Assembly: GCA_963682025.1 (NCBI GenBank) | Contig: OY821518.1 | Span: 18,140,422 to 18,204,421 of the forward strand | DNA from: Cordilura impudica | Taxonomy: Eukaryota > Arthropoda > Insecta > Diptera > Scathophagidae | Length of the DNA stretch: 64,000 bases | Direction: 5' to 3' | Shown here: piece by piece, positions 11,251 to 23,589 of the stretch | Layout: each line of letters opens with the position of its first letter | Position numbering within the stretch: position 1 is the first letter of the stretch | Position numbers and translations under genes: made by a program | The notes under the pieces: model-generated | Seen by the model: only the letters and a program-made list of their open reading frames with translations | The model's database searches: none | Told to the model about the DNA's origin: nothing

Positions 11251-11272
11251 AAATGAATTTTATATATATAGA

Positions 11273-12319
11273 TTAACCATTTTCTGTGATTTTTTTTTTA
11301 TTATTTTTTAATTATTTTTATTTATTTATTTTATTTTTATATACAAATAAATGTAAGAAATAATTTTAAGATATTTTGTATAATATTAGCCACCTTTTTT
11401 AAATTATAGTAAATAAATCACCCCTGGAGATGTCAACAACCAATTGACGAAACGTTGAGTAAGGCATGAAATAAATTTGTTTTATATGCATGGAACTTAT
11501 GGACTAGTAAGCTCAATCTCAGTAGATTAATAAAGCCATCACTAAAATAACAAACTAGTCAAACTAAAATAAAATTAATTCTCGTTCTCAAAATATTTCC
11601 AAAAATGTATAATTAAATCAAATCAACTTTATACGCACAAGTTTATCTTCTTTTAACATTAAGTCGATGTAAGAGATCACCTATGAACATTTTTCTGACA
11701 CTTTCGATTGCTTTACTGCTTTTTTTGCGTTGTAAGTAAAGAAATGGTATTAGAAATGTTCTGTATGTTTTCTGAGAAAAAATTAAAATAGCCAGTATGT
11801 CAATAATCAAAAATTCATAATGGAAAATATTTTATATAAATTGCTATTAATATTTAAAATTTTCATCTTCAAGTCTAGCAAGTGAATATTCCGCATATAT
11901 AAACTAACATGCCATTAGTAAACAAAAGCTTATGGCTCCACTTACTGAAACATTTCTCGTACCCTGGCTCACATGTCATGGCTACGGACCATTTATTAAA
12001 ATAATAATTTTTAAATAAAAAAAAAAATAAATAAAAACGAAATCGTTTTTGTGCAAATTTATTGAGCCAGTAAGGCCATGGCTCAGGGCGACTGGCAGAT
12101 TGGGGCGCCGAATATACGTACGTACATAATAAAAATAAAAAATAAAAATTAATATATAAAAAAAAATATTTTTTAAATAATGATAAAGTATGTATCACAT
12201 TGTAGGCCTTTGTTTTCACAATATTTGAATTCCTCTTTAAATTCTAAGAATGATGACTAAACAAACAACGATTGTGACTCATGGCAGCCAGATTTTCAAA
12301 ACTACAAAATTAATAAATT
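11273..12319. other. AT-rich stretch with a small Penelope/hammerhead-like relic
   Basis: No gene. At 11428-11465 the plus strand reads CTGGAGA, a short hairpin GTCAA/TTGAC, then GAAACGTTG. This resembles a mutated hammerhead core like those of Penelope elements, and GACGAAACGT recurs at about 23517-23526. The rest is featureless AT-rich sequence. Confidence 0.4.
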
Positions 12320-12672
12320 GAATAAAACTCTGGGAAATTTTATTTTTTCATTAAATAAAAGCCCTAAAGGTATGCTAATCAATTATTAACCAGTTCAAAA
12401 ATCAACACAAAAAAAAAACTCATTTTTATTACAAACACATTAACAAATTTAATAAACATACACATAGCATACATATAATTTTATGTATGTGTTAGTAGCA
12501 ACTTTAAATACAATTTGCTCAAAATAAAAGAAATAATTTAGAAATCTGTAAATCTGCAAAACGGCTAAAAAGAAATACCTTTAAAATAAAATACGTTCGG
12601 TCAAAATCGGGATAAAAAGGTAGAAAAATCATCGGTCGCAAAAAATCGCCTAGCCTATTAATATTATAGATA
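12320..12672 (-). mobile_element. short Helitron-like element (family 2), copy a, 3' end missing
   Basis: It matches the ~370-bp family seen complete at 31604-31974, including the block TTCATTAAATAAA...CCCTAAA, a microsatellite-like part with CACATAGCAT and the end CGCCTAGCCTATTAATATTA. The terminal CTAGCAGATTCCAGCCC part is lacking on the left. Confidence 0.75.
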
Positions 12673-12712
12673 AATAAAATAAATTGAAAAAAATTAAAAT
12701 TAATTTAAAAAA

Positions 12713-13308
12713 TATATATCGCACCTCTACCTCTAAAGTGAGTCAACTAAAAATTTACAAATTTTCATTAGAGGCAAAAACGGTTTTTTAATATTTACTA
12801 TAAAATTGAAAAACAGTTGTTTCATTGTAAGGAATTGCGAATAATAAGTATACAACAATAGTTGTTTTTGCGATTTTCAGTGATCATCAAAAATAACAAG
12901 TTTTTTGTGTGCAACTCAAAATATGTCTTTTTAGTGGATTCTAAAGAATCTATTCTTATACTCTTATATTTCATCAAGATGCTACATTAATAGGTGCTGG
13001 CAAATTCACTAAAGCATTATTAATAATATTTAAAATAAGGTGTTTGATTCGTAAAGGTTTATTCATTAGTTGAATATAGGTCGTAAAGGTCCCTTAAATA
13101 AATTAGTAATTTTTACTACAGCAATTAATGTAATTAATAAATAATTCATTAATAAAATTGTTAATAAATTTTGCGAAGGACTAGAAAAACCGATGTAAGA
13201 TTTTTACAGTTCATAGATATGACCACTTTGTATCGTTTTCTTGCAAAAAGTGAAAATTGAAAAATTTTGAGTTGACTCACTTTAGAGGTACAGGTGCGAT
13301 ATATATAT
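12713..13308. mobile_element. 0.6-kb MITE with about 35-bp inverted ends
   Basis: The ends are inverted copies: CGCACCTCTACCTCTAAAG... on the left and ...CTTTAGAGGTACAGGTGCG on the right, matching over about 35 bp through AGTGAGTCAACT. They are flanked by ATATAT sequence, so the target duplication is ambiguous. A truncated, inverted relative lies at 62657-62998 inside another MITE. No coding capacity. Confidence 0.75.
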
Positions 13309-13479
13309 GTATATAAATGCATTAAAATGGCTCAAATTTGGTTATTTATTTCTAAGTGGAGTACCTAATGCCTGCATCACTGTCCATTTCTGATCTGGGT
13401 CGGAGGCAGTTAATCGACTTTTCATCTTTTTCTAAATTTAATCGCCGAAAATTTAAGGCCTAATGATATGATGATTGAA

Positions 13480-13800
13480 ATTCCTGGATTAGTGGGCGAA
13501 CTTGACTTGTTCAAGTTCGGTAGGAGAAAATATCAGCGAAGACATCGAGTGGAATATGTTTGGGTGTTTGGTAGTATCGAATAAGCACCTTTAGTGAAAA
13601 ATTTGTTTAAGTTAGTCGCTGGTAGGGACATTAAAACTTTACACAAAGTGGCGAAAATAGAAACATAATTGAGGGTAGTTGGCCAAGGATTAAAAGTAAA
13701 GTTCCCATTAGTTGTAGAACCCAAAAAATATATCACCAGTTTTTTTTAAGTTTATATGGCGTCGAATCAATAGTGATATCTTGTAGGATGCTTTTGTGGA
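13480..13800 (+). pseudogene. Merlin-type (IS1016-like) transposase relic
   Basis: From 13492 the plus strand encodes VGELDLFKFGRRKYQRRHRV followed by a YVWVFGSIE-like stretch, then a stop, then an LVAGRDIKTL-like segment. This fits the ISXO2-like DDE domain of Merlin transposases (family pattern: ...EIDES-F-KRKY-RGHRV---WVFGGIER). The first catalytic Asp (in ELD) is retained. The rest of the domain is decayed and no ends were recognised. It is a short match, but the order of conserved residues is specific. Confidence 0.6.
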
Positions 13801-15869
13801 AACTTTTTCTTAAATTGTTTTTTTCTGTATGTTGGTTAGTTTATAATTTTTGAATTTTTTGTAATTTTTCTTTAACAGATATCAGATTTATTATTTGATC
13901 ATAAGAATTATATTTATTGATCAAAACATTTCCTTATTTGGGGTTTGGGGAACAATCGAAAAACCTAAATTAAAGTTTTATATATAAATAAAATTTGGTA
14001 GATTAATATAAAAATAATATTTTTTTAATAATTTATAGCTCGGATTAAACAAAATAAAAATTTTAGTTTTTCTTTTTTTTGGAGGCGCGACTTAGACCCT
14101 TAGCCTATAAGGCCAAAAATGTTTGGGCCAACGCTGCACTTAATAATATTATTTAGTAATATTTTTGTATCCATAATTCTGTTGTTTATAGATCTGTATA
14201 TCTGCTATGCAGCTGTGAGATTTTACAGAAGAGGTATCAAAATCAGTATTATATAAAGTGGACAAAATCAGTCTATATTTAGATCTAAGATAAACGGAAA
14301 CACAAATTTTGAAAAACGAATTTGTTGCCAGTCAGATAATTTAATTGAAATGACTGAGATACAATGAACATCATTTTCTACTTTCTGGTATGTAGCATAA
14401 TTTTACATTCACTTCTCTTCAATAAAGTATATTTGGCAGACACTCTATTTGTTTTAAAATACAAAAATGTAAGGTGCAACACCTTTATTTACATGGTCAA
14501 TGCATATATATAGATTATATATATAAATATGCCAACCATTTTCCACATCTCGATAATTATTTTAATCTGCATTTAGGGATCGGAACTTAAAATATTTTAC
14601 TTAAAATTAGTTTAGATATTTCACTTATAAATTCATTGCAATCAAATGTTTATCTGGGTTTTTTTTTAAATAATGTTTTCAAAGTGTCATCCGGTGTGCA
14701 CTTTAACGTAAAGCTATGCAAATTTGTATTGATATATTCTAATTTTCTTTGAATTTTTATAATAATCCTTAGGGTAATTTACTGAAAAATATGGTCTCCT
14801 AATTATTTGCTTCGTAAGCTAATTTTTTTTATTAATTTTCTTTAAACCCGTATTGTCTGAAAAAACTTTGTATCGATTTTTACTCTTTTTCCGTGATCCA
14901 ATCGAGCTGAAACTTTGCAGGCGGTCTGGTGGTGAAGATAAAGATCTAACAAATTTTCGTTTAATATTCGAAATTTTAACGATTTTTTTTTTCTAAATTG
15001 GCAACAATGTTTCATTTACAGTCAATCAATTATTTAGTTACATAATAATAAACTTAATTTGCAAAGAATAATAAAAACTTTTTATGCGTTAGTTTTTTTT
15101 TATTTATTTTTTTTTTTTTTTGGAAGGAACAGAAATTAGAGAGTTTGTGGCTACTAAATATATTGTCGACCGAATTTTGATGCAGGTAATAGCCAAATTT
15201 GGGGTTGGGGTTACAATTCTGTTGTTATGGCAAAGAAAAGCATAACCTGATGATTTTTAGTATCCGAGTGGTACACCGGGATAATATTAAGCTTTTGCTG
15301 ACTTTAGTCATCTAAGTGGTACATTAGGAAAACGTAGAATAATGGAAAAAAGATGCGGATTGGTTAAATGACGAATTAAGAATATGTAATTTATTAAAAA
15401 CCCGTGCTATTTAAATATAATTACAGGCGACAAGTATGTATATAAAATTAAAAGTAAATAAAATATAATAACAAACAAAGCAAAAAAGCAACAAAAAAAT
15501 ATCCATGCCAGATATCGTTCATTTCTTCTCACTGGTAGCCAGTACAGCAAATATTAATACCATAACCGCGACTGCTAATTCATATCGGCACTTGTGTCGT
15601 TTATTGGCTTCGTTTGAGCCATGAAATTGCAGACGCAGTAATTACCACACTTTGCCTGATAAAACCATGGGAAATGAATATAAAGATTTGTCTTTATTTT
15701 GTTATAAAAAAAAATCAGAACGAATTAACAGCGTTGGCGATTTTTTTGTGTTACAACTTAAACTGAATCAAAATAAACATCAAGTAACCTTTGTAACGTA
15801 TAAATATATGTCGGTAAATAAAAGTCAAATAAATTGAAGAATTGTTCACATGTTTCTCTTTGTGAGTAA
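13801..15869. other. AT-rich stretch without a recognised gene
   Basis: About 2 kb without a coding region, tandem repeat or recognisable transposon end. Open frames up to about 60 codons carry no recognisable motif. Confidence 0.4.
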
Positions 15870-16250
15870 CGATAAGATGGGGTCATGAAAATAAGAGCCC
15901 TCTGTAAATATAAATAAAAATTTCTTGCCATTTAAATCAAATCCCATTCCTAGTATGTTTGGCTTTAAGTTTTTGGGTTACTTCACCACCTTGTTAATAT
16001 GAACCTCAGTTTATTTTCAGTCGATCTTTAAACATCTGATATCATTTTCTCAGGAATATCCGAAATGTTTGCTTTGCTTCTAAATGTTACATCTTTAACA
16101 ATATTTTTTACAATAATTCTTAAAACACATGAATTTTTTATCCACCTTCTTAAATTAATTTTATGAGGACTGAAATAAATACGCTCCAAATAAAATCGAT
16201 TACATAGCGGAAAATTGACCACAGGAAATTCAATATTTATCATTCAGCAT
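15870..16250. repeat. repeat shared with the Harbinger region at 21243-21620
   Basis: Both places contain ATG-GGG-CATGAAAATA, CTCTGTAA, AGTATGTTTGGCTTTAAG, GGGTTACTTCAC-like and AATTTT.ACATGGATTT-like blocks in the same order and orientation. A 71-codon open frame on the minus strand (16243-16028) has a weakly similar but broken counterpart in the other copy. I do not recognise its product. Because the other copy lies just upstream of Harbinger transposase remains, this may be part of a Harbinger element. Confidence 0.5.
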
Positions 16251-16350
16251 AATTAGAAACTGCTCTCGTTTCCCTCAGATTTCTATTTGTTTTGGATTGA
16301 TTTGTGGTCATTAAGAAACCCAAGTTAAATGACTTCGGGCCTTAGTTTAT

Positions 16351-16746
16351 ACTAGCAGATTCCAGCCCTCGAAATTCGAGCGCAAATTCTAAAGTATGCT
16401 AAAAGTATGCTAATCAATCAACACAAAAGGATTTGTGAATTGGCTATAATTGATTAGCATAATTTTAGGGTCTTTATTTAATGAAAAAATAAAACTCATT
16501 TTTATTACAAGCACATTAACAAATTTAATAAACACACACATAGCATTGTATAATTATATATATGTGTTAGTAGCAACTTTAAATATAATTTACTCAAAAT
16601 AAAAGAAAAAATTTAAAAATCTGTAAATCTACAAATCGGCGAAAACGAAATACCTTTCATGTAATATACGTTTGGTCAAAATCAGGATAAAATGGTAGAA
16701 CAAGACATCAGTCACAAGAAATCGCCTAGCCTATTCATATTATAGA
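16351..16746 (-). mobile_element. short Helitron-like element (family 2), copy b
   Basis: On the minus strand it begins near TCTATAATATGAATAGGC and ends with a CTCGAATTTCGAG hairpin, GGGCTGGAATCTGCTAGT. The 5' TC, 3' hairpin and CTAGT ends are those of a Helitron. It has a small internal duplication (AAAGTATGCTA twice near 16391). Confidence 0.8.
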
Positions 16747-16904
16747 TATAGTTCTGAAGAATATGGTTATGAACCCATATAAACAATGCTGTTTGCGATA
16801 AATAGAAAAGTGTCGAAAAAATAATATTATTATTCCCTAAATCGCCAAAATTTATACTCAATAGGGTTGTATTACAAATTTACTACTGCAAATATCTTTA
16901 TACC

Positions 16905-17121
16905 TGGATGCCTCACTTGCCTAAATGATTAACTCCATCTACTGATTTATGAAAATTTTTATGACATAGTGATTGATTTACGGCTAACTGTTTATATTAC
17001 AAATACGTTTCTGTAATTATAAAGAGGTGGTAATGGTGTTATTATTAGAGAAATTTGTTTTGAATATAAATGTGCATAAATCTCTAAGTGAAGTTAATTG
17101 ATTTAGCAAGTGAGGCATCCA
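16905..17121. mobile_element. 217-bp MITE
   Basis: Inverted ends TGGATGCCTCACTTGC (left) and GCAAGTGAGGCATCCA (right) match over about 35 bp with one gap. The flanks TTTATACC and TTTATTAC could be an imperfect 8-bp target duplication. No coding capacity. Confidence 0.65.
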
Positions 17122-19480
17122 TTTATTACAAGATTCCCTTTCACAAATTTGCAACAATTGTATTAAAGCCCTGTCTTTTACAACAAGTCAAAACAACAAC
17201 AAGTTAACAAAATTTTCTATTCTGATACGAATCAGACAAATCTAAAAACCCGTTGTTGCTTTCCAAAATAATTTTTTTTTTTTAGAAAAAAAGTCTTATT
17301 TAATTTACATTTATTTTACAGCTTTTAAGAAGTTTTTTGTAAAAGCAAAATTTCCTATCCTTGTACTAACAACAAAAATACAAAACCCTTTATATTTTTA
17401 TATTCCATATTATTTTATTGTTAGGAGAGAGAGATTTTGTGGTTAAATGCATGTGATGAGATTTAGGTCAAAAGTATAAATATCCAAAAAATAAAAAGTT
17501 GTTATTAAAAACAAGAAATTTTGTTTCATGAAATAGTCTAACATACGCCTTAAATTGCTATTATTTTACAATTAAAACAGCAAGAACAACAACAAAATGC
17601 CTAAAACTTCTAGCGATTATAAGAAAGTACTTAATTTCAGATTTAGTTAAACTAGAAGTTTTTTTTCGGCATTTTTGTTTGGCGGTGGCGTTGATGAATA
17701 CACATAGAGTAAAATTTTTATCAAAGAGTAATGGAAACTGGCTCATATGGAAAAACCTAAAACAAAAACGACTTCCTCACGAGGATGTTTACAAAACGTT
17801 CTCTGGATGTCGTTTACAAATATATAAAGTAATATTTAAACAAAAAAAGTTTTTAAGAAGAGCATTTCTATATAAAGCAAACACCAAAAAAAAACCCAAA
17901 CGATTTATAATTCGGCTACAAAAGTAAATCAATTGACCCAATAGCTAACGATAGGTGCTACAATTTATATAAAACAAGCCGCTATTGGTTTCGATTTACA
18001 CAAAAAGTAATTCGTATAATTTTTTTTATCAATTAAAACGACCGTATGTTTGATTAAGTTTTGATTTTGAAACTCACTTTTTGAGATGTTGAAGCTTATT
18101 TTTTTGCGGCTTTAGCTGAATGTATCAATGAGAAGCACTTAAGCTTTGGTAGCTTGTATAATTTTCATTTAAATTTATTATTTTTATTTCTCATCAAAAT
18201 TTCATATTAAAATTTTTTGATAAATTTACATAATTCTATTACTTTTTTAATAAAATTTCCAATTTTTGGAGTACATACATGCTCCGAATTTTATTCGCAC
18301 AAATTAAAAAAAAAAAAATATTACAACTTTATTCTCAAACAAAAGTTTTTAGTTGAAACGAGTTGACAAAAAATCACGACGAAGGAAGCAACGAAAACAC
18401 GAGAGTTTCTCCTCGCGGGAGTACGTAAGAAAACACACACACAAATTTTAAGGAATCTAAATAAATACACAAAATAAACCAAATGATTTTTTCTTTTTTT
18501 GCTTAATTATCAACACTTCAATTTTAATAATTTTCGATTAAGTAATCGATTTGTTTTATTAAATTATCAACTGAAAGTTGCTTGTTTTATTATTTGATAT
18601 AGCAAATCTTTTGTTTTATTTATTTTTTTTTAATTTTTTACATATGCTTTGTCTATATGTTGTAAAAAAAAAATGGGAAAAAATTAGTTTCTTCCAAGCA
18701 AACGACCGTTCATTTTCAAAGTAACACGAAGACTAAACTCATTTGACCAGCTTATGCTCTTTTTATATATTGTTCATACAAAAAAATTACTGATACTAGA
18801 CTCAATTCCTTAAATATTGTGCTGGTGATGAGTATTAAAAGCAGGAGCCTCTTATTGTTATATTCAAAGCAAGTTGGTGGTGAAATTTTTTGACATTTGT
18901 CATAAAATTCACCATACCTTTAGCATACATATACAATTTTGACAGTTGAAGAGTTTTTGTTTGTATTGTTAATGAAAACTTCGTGGGATACAGAGAGAGA
19001 TGGAGAGAGAAAGTTTGAACTTTGAGCATAAAAGCATAATAAACTCTCTGTTTTGTGTTGGTTTTTTGTTTATTCTTTTGCCAGTAAATGTGCAACAGTT
19101 ATGTCACTTGAATTTTTAACAACGACGTACATATTAAAAACATATTAAAATGGAAATTAGAGAAAACAATTTGATTTAAGGGAAGATAACAAAGATGTGG
19201 GGATTTAAAGAAATATGTAGACGAAATACATTGTTATAGCATCTTGTGATATTAATAAAAATTATAAGTAATAAAATAATCATATATAAATTTCAAACCA
19301 AATGTTTTAAACTGCTTTTTATTTAATTTCTCCTGAGAAAAACAACATTTAAACATATGGAAGGCAATATGAAAAATGGAAGTAGATAGGATTTGTAAGA
19401 AAAATTAATTTTACGAATTTATGAAATTTATTGTAATTTTTCTTTTTAATAAAACGATGGGAAGAACTAATTAAATAAAT
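17122..19480. other. AT-rich stretch without a recognised gene
   Basis: About 2.4 kb with only homopolymer runs and short open frames (for example 17679-17927 on + and 18835-19095 on -) that show no motif. I see nothing that supports a gene or a mobile element. Confidence 0.4.
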
Positions 19481-20219
19481 CTGTGGTTTTCTGGAAAAAC
19501 CGCGTATGTCCATTTTTGTCAGTTTTGAGTTAACGATGCCAAATATATTAATTTTTAATGCTCTTTACATGTGTTCAATTTAAAAAAAAAATGTTGAACA
19601 TTTCTGAGTTTTTTCTTTAAATAACGACGTAACTTAAATGTTTATTAAATTAATTTGCAGCACTAACGACGTATGTCAACCTACGTTTGATCGCTGACAA
19701 ATTATTTCCTCAGAAAATGACAAATAGCGACATACGTTGTTATTATTGAAAAAAAGTCAAAATAATTTTGGAGTATTTTTCAGTTTATAACCGCTTATAA
19801 AAACCTGTGTGTTTATTTATGTTATTTTTTGTCACTATTATTCTTGATACGTTGTTATATTCTTATCCTAACTCCCTTTAACTTTTTGTTGACGAACAAA
19901 AAATCCATTTTCAAGCAACAACAACTTATGTCACCACGGGTGGTTGCATTCTTTTTCAAAGAAAACGACGTTTGTCGACATAAATTGTTTTATCTGCACA
20001 CACTTTAAGTGTAATTTATATATTATTTTTTCGTCCTTCTCTAGGATCTATTCCTCTGAAGATTTTTGACGCACAATTTTATATAAAATATTTATTGCCC
20101 ATATCTAAAGGACTGTTAAATAAAAAGCTATAAAATCTTTATATTTCAAATATAACGTTTTTTGGCTCCCCTGAATATTGTGATTTTCTGACATACGCGG
20201 TTATTCTAGAAAACCACAG
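19481..20219. mobile_element. 739-bp MITE with CGTATGTC sub-repeats
   Basis: The ends are inverted copies: CTGTGGTTTTCTGGAAAAAC and the right-hand complement of CTGTGGTTTTCTAGAATAAC, both continuing into CGCGTATGTC. The flanks carry AAAT on both sides (19477-19480 and 20220-20223), a possible 4-bp duplication. Inside, GACGTATGTC/GACATACG-type motifs recur in both orientations near 19670, 19730, 19925 and 19970. No coding capacity; superfamily unknown. Confidence 0.7.
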
Positions 20220-20223
20220 AAAT

Positions 20224-21242
20224 CAGTTATAACTGGAATTGTATAATAAATCCAAATTCGGCCTTGTAGCTTAGAAATTTAACTATTATCAACGGGATTT
20301 TAAATTTAATCGATTGCCATAGATATTTAGCGTTATAGCAAGTGTAATTATTTTTTAATAATTTTGGACTAATTTAATAAGCAAGCAATTTTGATATAAG
20401 AGTTCTCGGATTATGGTCACATTATGTCACCATTATTTTTTAATTTGAATACATAAAGAGTTTCCAAAACTCAGTGTACCGCAACAGCAATATACAATGG
20501 TTTTTAATTACCACTTCATATTTGTTATATTAATTTTTCTTATTTAAAATAACCTTAAATTTATTTATTTTTTTATTTTATTTAGTAAGTGGCTAAGAAG
20601 GATATTAATTTGGCACTTCCAAATTAAAACTGAATTAATTTTTATAATTTCTAAATACAACTTTGTATTCCTGATTATTTGTTAAAATTTAAAATTTTTT
20701 ATTTAATAAACGCTTCAAGATTTTATATGCAAAATATTTGTAATGTTATTACTCGGTAACATTTATCTTATTTCTCACTGTTATTGATACAGGTTGTCTG
20801 TTGCAATAACATACTGGTCTCTGTTAATACTCTCGTATGTTACAAACATTCTATTATTTCAAACTGTAAAAATTTACCCAGTATTTTATGTAGCAGCTAA
20901 GGGAGTTTTTTTTTAATTGAAAACATCGCATGTTTAACATGTTTAACTGGCACCTGTTACGAAGTCTGCATATGAGTTTAACAAAATTTGTTTGAATATA
21001 AATAAACATTGAAATTACTACAGTCTAACTATAATTCCATTTGATTTTGATCCAATTAAGGGTTGTATTTATTACTATATTAACTATGAATTATTTAAAT
21101 GAAAATTTGAGGCTAAAAAAAGTTGTTAACTGATATCAAATTATTTTTATATTAACAAAGGTATATGAACTTTTATTTTGAAATAGAAAAACCTGTGGGT
21201 TGTAGGATTAGCGCCACGTGCTGACCTTTATAAGAGTTACGT
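20224..21242. other. AT-rich stretch without a recognised gene
   Basis: About 1 kb without a coding region or recognisable repeat. Confidence 0.4.
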
Positions 21243-21850
21243 ACAGATGGGGGCATGAAAATAGCAGACCTCTGTAAAAAAAAGTTCCTTGGTATTAAAA
21301 TCAACTACTGTTTTCAGTATGTTTGGCTTTAAGGTTTTTTCGTTTTTGGTAATTGTCAAAAAAAAAAAAAAATATTTCTGAGTTACTTCACAATCTCAAC
21401 AAATTTAAACTAAGTCGGTTTTTAACAGATCGCTATTTATTTTTAATTTAATATTTAATATTAAATATAATTTTAACAAGAATTCTGAAAATTGCTGTTT
21501 TACTTCTAAATTTTACAAATTTGAATACACTTTTTTTTTCAACAATTTTTAAATCACATGGATTTATTTTTGTATTTTCCTTAATAAATGCAAAAAGGGC
21601 TCAACTTTTTTAATAGATACAACAATAGGGGAATTTGTGTCAATTTCTCCTCTTCATCATTCGAGATAAATGAAAACAAAAAATAAGTTAAAAAATTAAA
21701 CATTTCTATAGAAAACCAAAATTCCCTGGAGTAACAAGCCACATTGATGGAACACATATTGCAATTATATCACCTTCAGTGGATTAAAGTTTTAAGTATC
21801 ACAACAGAAAGACTTTTCATAACCTGAATGTAATGGTGGTAGTCTTATAA
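21243..21850 (+). pseudogene. PIF/Harbinger transposase relic, central part
   Basis: At about 21700-21845 the plus strand encodes KFPGVTSHIDGTHIAI, then a stop, then a NRKTFHNLNVMV-like stretch. This is the signature of HARBI1/PIF-type DDE transposases (FPGVxGxIDGTHIAI with the catalytic Asp, then NRKxxxSxNVQ). The preceding 21243-21640 part is repeated at 15870-16250. The rest of the transposase is not contiguous; a C-terminal piece lies at 24000-24230. Stops show that it is dead. Confidence 0.65.
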
Positions 21851-21959
21851 ATAAAAACGGAGTTTTGTATATTTGTACGTTTGTACGTTTATAAGAGACT
21901 ACACCACTGGATGGACTGTCTATCCGGAAGAAAAAATAGGCTATATTTTTTGTATATAT

Positions 21960-22080
21960 TTCAAGTGGGCGTGGCACCTCTCATATAAAGTGAAGTTTTC
22001 ACATCCAATTTTAACATATTTGAAGAGAAAAAAATGGGAGCGACCGGACCAATGGGCGTGGCACCTACTATAAAAATAAT
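21960..22080. repeat. GTGGGCGTGGCACCT direct repeat fragment
   Basis: GTGGGCGTGGCACCT at about 21965 and ATGGGCGTGGCACCTA at about 22053, about 88 bp apart with similar following sequence. It resembles the GGGCGTGGC units of the Helitron-like arrays but belongs to a different unit type. Confidence 0.4.
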
Positions 22081-22147
22081 ATGAAGTACTTTTAAAATAA
22101 CAGTCTTGAAATTTTTCACACGTAAATTAATTACCAATATGAGTAGA

Positions 22148-22489
22148 CGTGGAAAATATGAGCGAAATCACCAAAATCGCCAAAATCGAAAATAGCGAAT
22201 ACCAAAAATCGCCAAAATCTAAAATCGCCATAATCAAAAATCGCAAAAAAAAAACTAAAATCGGAAAAGTCAAAAATCACAAAAAAAAAAACAAAAATCG
22301 TCAAAGTCAATAATCGCCAAAACCGAAAATCACAAAAAACTATAATCGCCAAAAACAAAAACCGAAACCGAAAATGGAGAATAACAAATCGCAAAAAATA
22401 AATATCGCCAAAATCAAAAATCTCCAAAACAGCAAAACGCGAACGACAAAAATCGAGAAAATAAAAAAATCGCGAAAATCAAAAATCTA
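22148..22489. repeat. degenerate AAAATCGCC-type satellite, left block
   Basis: Short units of roughly 12-16 bp built from AAAATCGCCAAAATC are repeated with variation. A 98-codon open frame on the minus strand (22427-22131), reading as repeats of FDFGDF, is a by-product of the repeat. A matching block lies at 23590-23840. Confidence 0.7.
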
Positions 22490-23580
22490 ATGGATATCGC
22501 GAAAGGGAAAGAAAATACAGCATTAGCGCAACACTTATTAAAAACAGGTCACACGGCCGATTTTAAACAAGTGACAATACTAGAGAAGTTAAAATAGAGA
22601 GAAAGAGACTAACGATTGAAAGTTTACGAATCCAGCAAAACATTAAAAAAAAAACAATGAACTTAAAAGAAGACACTGATTACACAAACAGTAGTTACAG
22701 GGTTGCAATAAACATTAAGGTGCCTATTATGAGCAACTTTCGATTTTTGATTGTGGTCGAATTAACTGATCGAACGAATTTTCATTTGGTATTATGGCGC
22801 ACATTCGATAAAATAGCGCTATTGTGAATTTCACTTGTTTGGATTATTCACAATAGTACATATTTATCAGCTGGCATTACAAATAAATATTGTTTGTTTA
22901 CAAATTTATTAAAGAAAAAAAATTAATTATTTATTAACATGGAATTATGGTTTTATGATTGTCTGATGAAGATTAACACTTCGTCACGAGAGATGCTTCC
23001 AACATTTTGGAAATGGGTTCCGCTACATAAGTATGCGAGGTTTTAAGGGTACCATTTGTTTACAGATTTATAGCAACTTTTTGACTTCAAGGAGGCGTCT
23101 ATGGAATTGCTGCCTACTACAGATGAAATCCTGCGGCAATGCACACAAGGCAGATCAATCTCATGAAATTAAAATAATTTTCAACTTATATTTTCAATAA
23201 GTTTTACAAAGTGCCAACCAGCATCGAAAGCAATATTATGTTCGATAGAAAATTCGCTGTACAACAAAATTTTCGAACATGCTGCTAGCTCAGCCAAGAT
23301 CGAATGCAACTCATAATAAGGGCCTCGTGATTTTAAGCTGTTTAATTTAATATGTTTTATGTTAATATTTTGCCTACTGTGATGTGATAATAATTTTTTT
23401 ATTGTAAGTGATTTAAAAATTTCTGTAAAAATAATTTTTTTTTTGCAAAAATGTAACAACCATTTTTATATATTTTTTAAAATAGACGAAACCCTTGAAA
23501 AACTCAACCTAAAATTGACGAAACGTCGGTAAATGTAATAAATTTACATCTAAAACACTAGGTCGTATTAGCTTAAATAA
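22490..23580 (+). pseudogene. Penelope-like element 3' part (endonuclease C-terminus and tail)
   Basis: The plus strand from about 22517 encodes TALAQHLLKTGHTADF followed by VTILEKLK, a stop, and after a frameshift RLTIESLRIQQN, then MNLKEDTDYTNSSY. This is the conserved C-terminal part of Penelope-like polyproteins, after the GIY-YIG endonuclease. About 850 bp of non-coding tail follows and ends near 23517 with TTGACGAAACGTCGG, the GAAA side of a hammerhead-like motif. The left side of the element is missing, as expected for a 5'-truncated copy. Satellite-like DNA lies on both sides, so it probably inserted into that block. Inactive. Confidence 0.7.
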
Positions 23581-23589
23581 AATAAATAA

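Larger units (their letters stand above)
8870..11272 (-). mobile_element. non-autonomous Helitron-like element A, rich in tandem repeats
   Basis: Read on the minus strand it begins TCTATATATATAAAATTC (11272 downward) and ends with a hairpin CCCGGGCAAGACCGGGT followed after about 8 bases by CTAGT (8870). A 5' TC end and a 3' hairpin plus CTAG-T, without target duplication, are the hallmarks of Helitrons. Related copies are at 29876-31603 and 36367-44604. No Rep/helicase gene is present. The interior is made of two tandem arrays, listed separately. Confidence 0.75.

Noticed and set aside
17561..17927. Overlapping open frames on both strands (82 and 61 codons)
   Set aside because: AT-rich chance frames with no motif, no repeat relation and no splice or promoter context.
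22131..22427. 98-codon frame reading FDFGDF/FRFWRFL repeats
   Set aside because: Product of the AAAATCGCC-type low-complexity repeat.
22970..23010. CTGATGAAGATTAACACTTCGTCACGA as a hammerhead core
   Set aside because: No GAAA follows the putative stem II, so the core pattern is incomplete.
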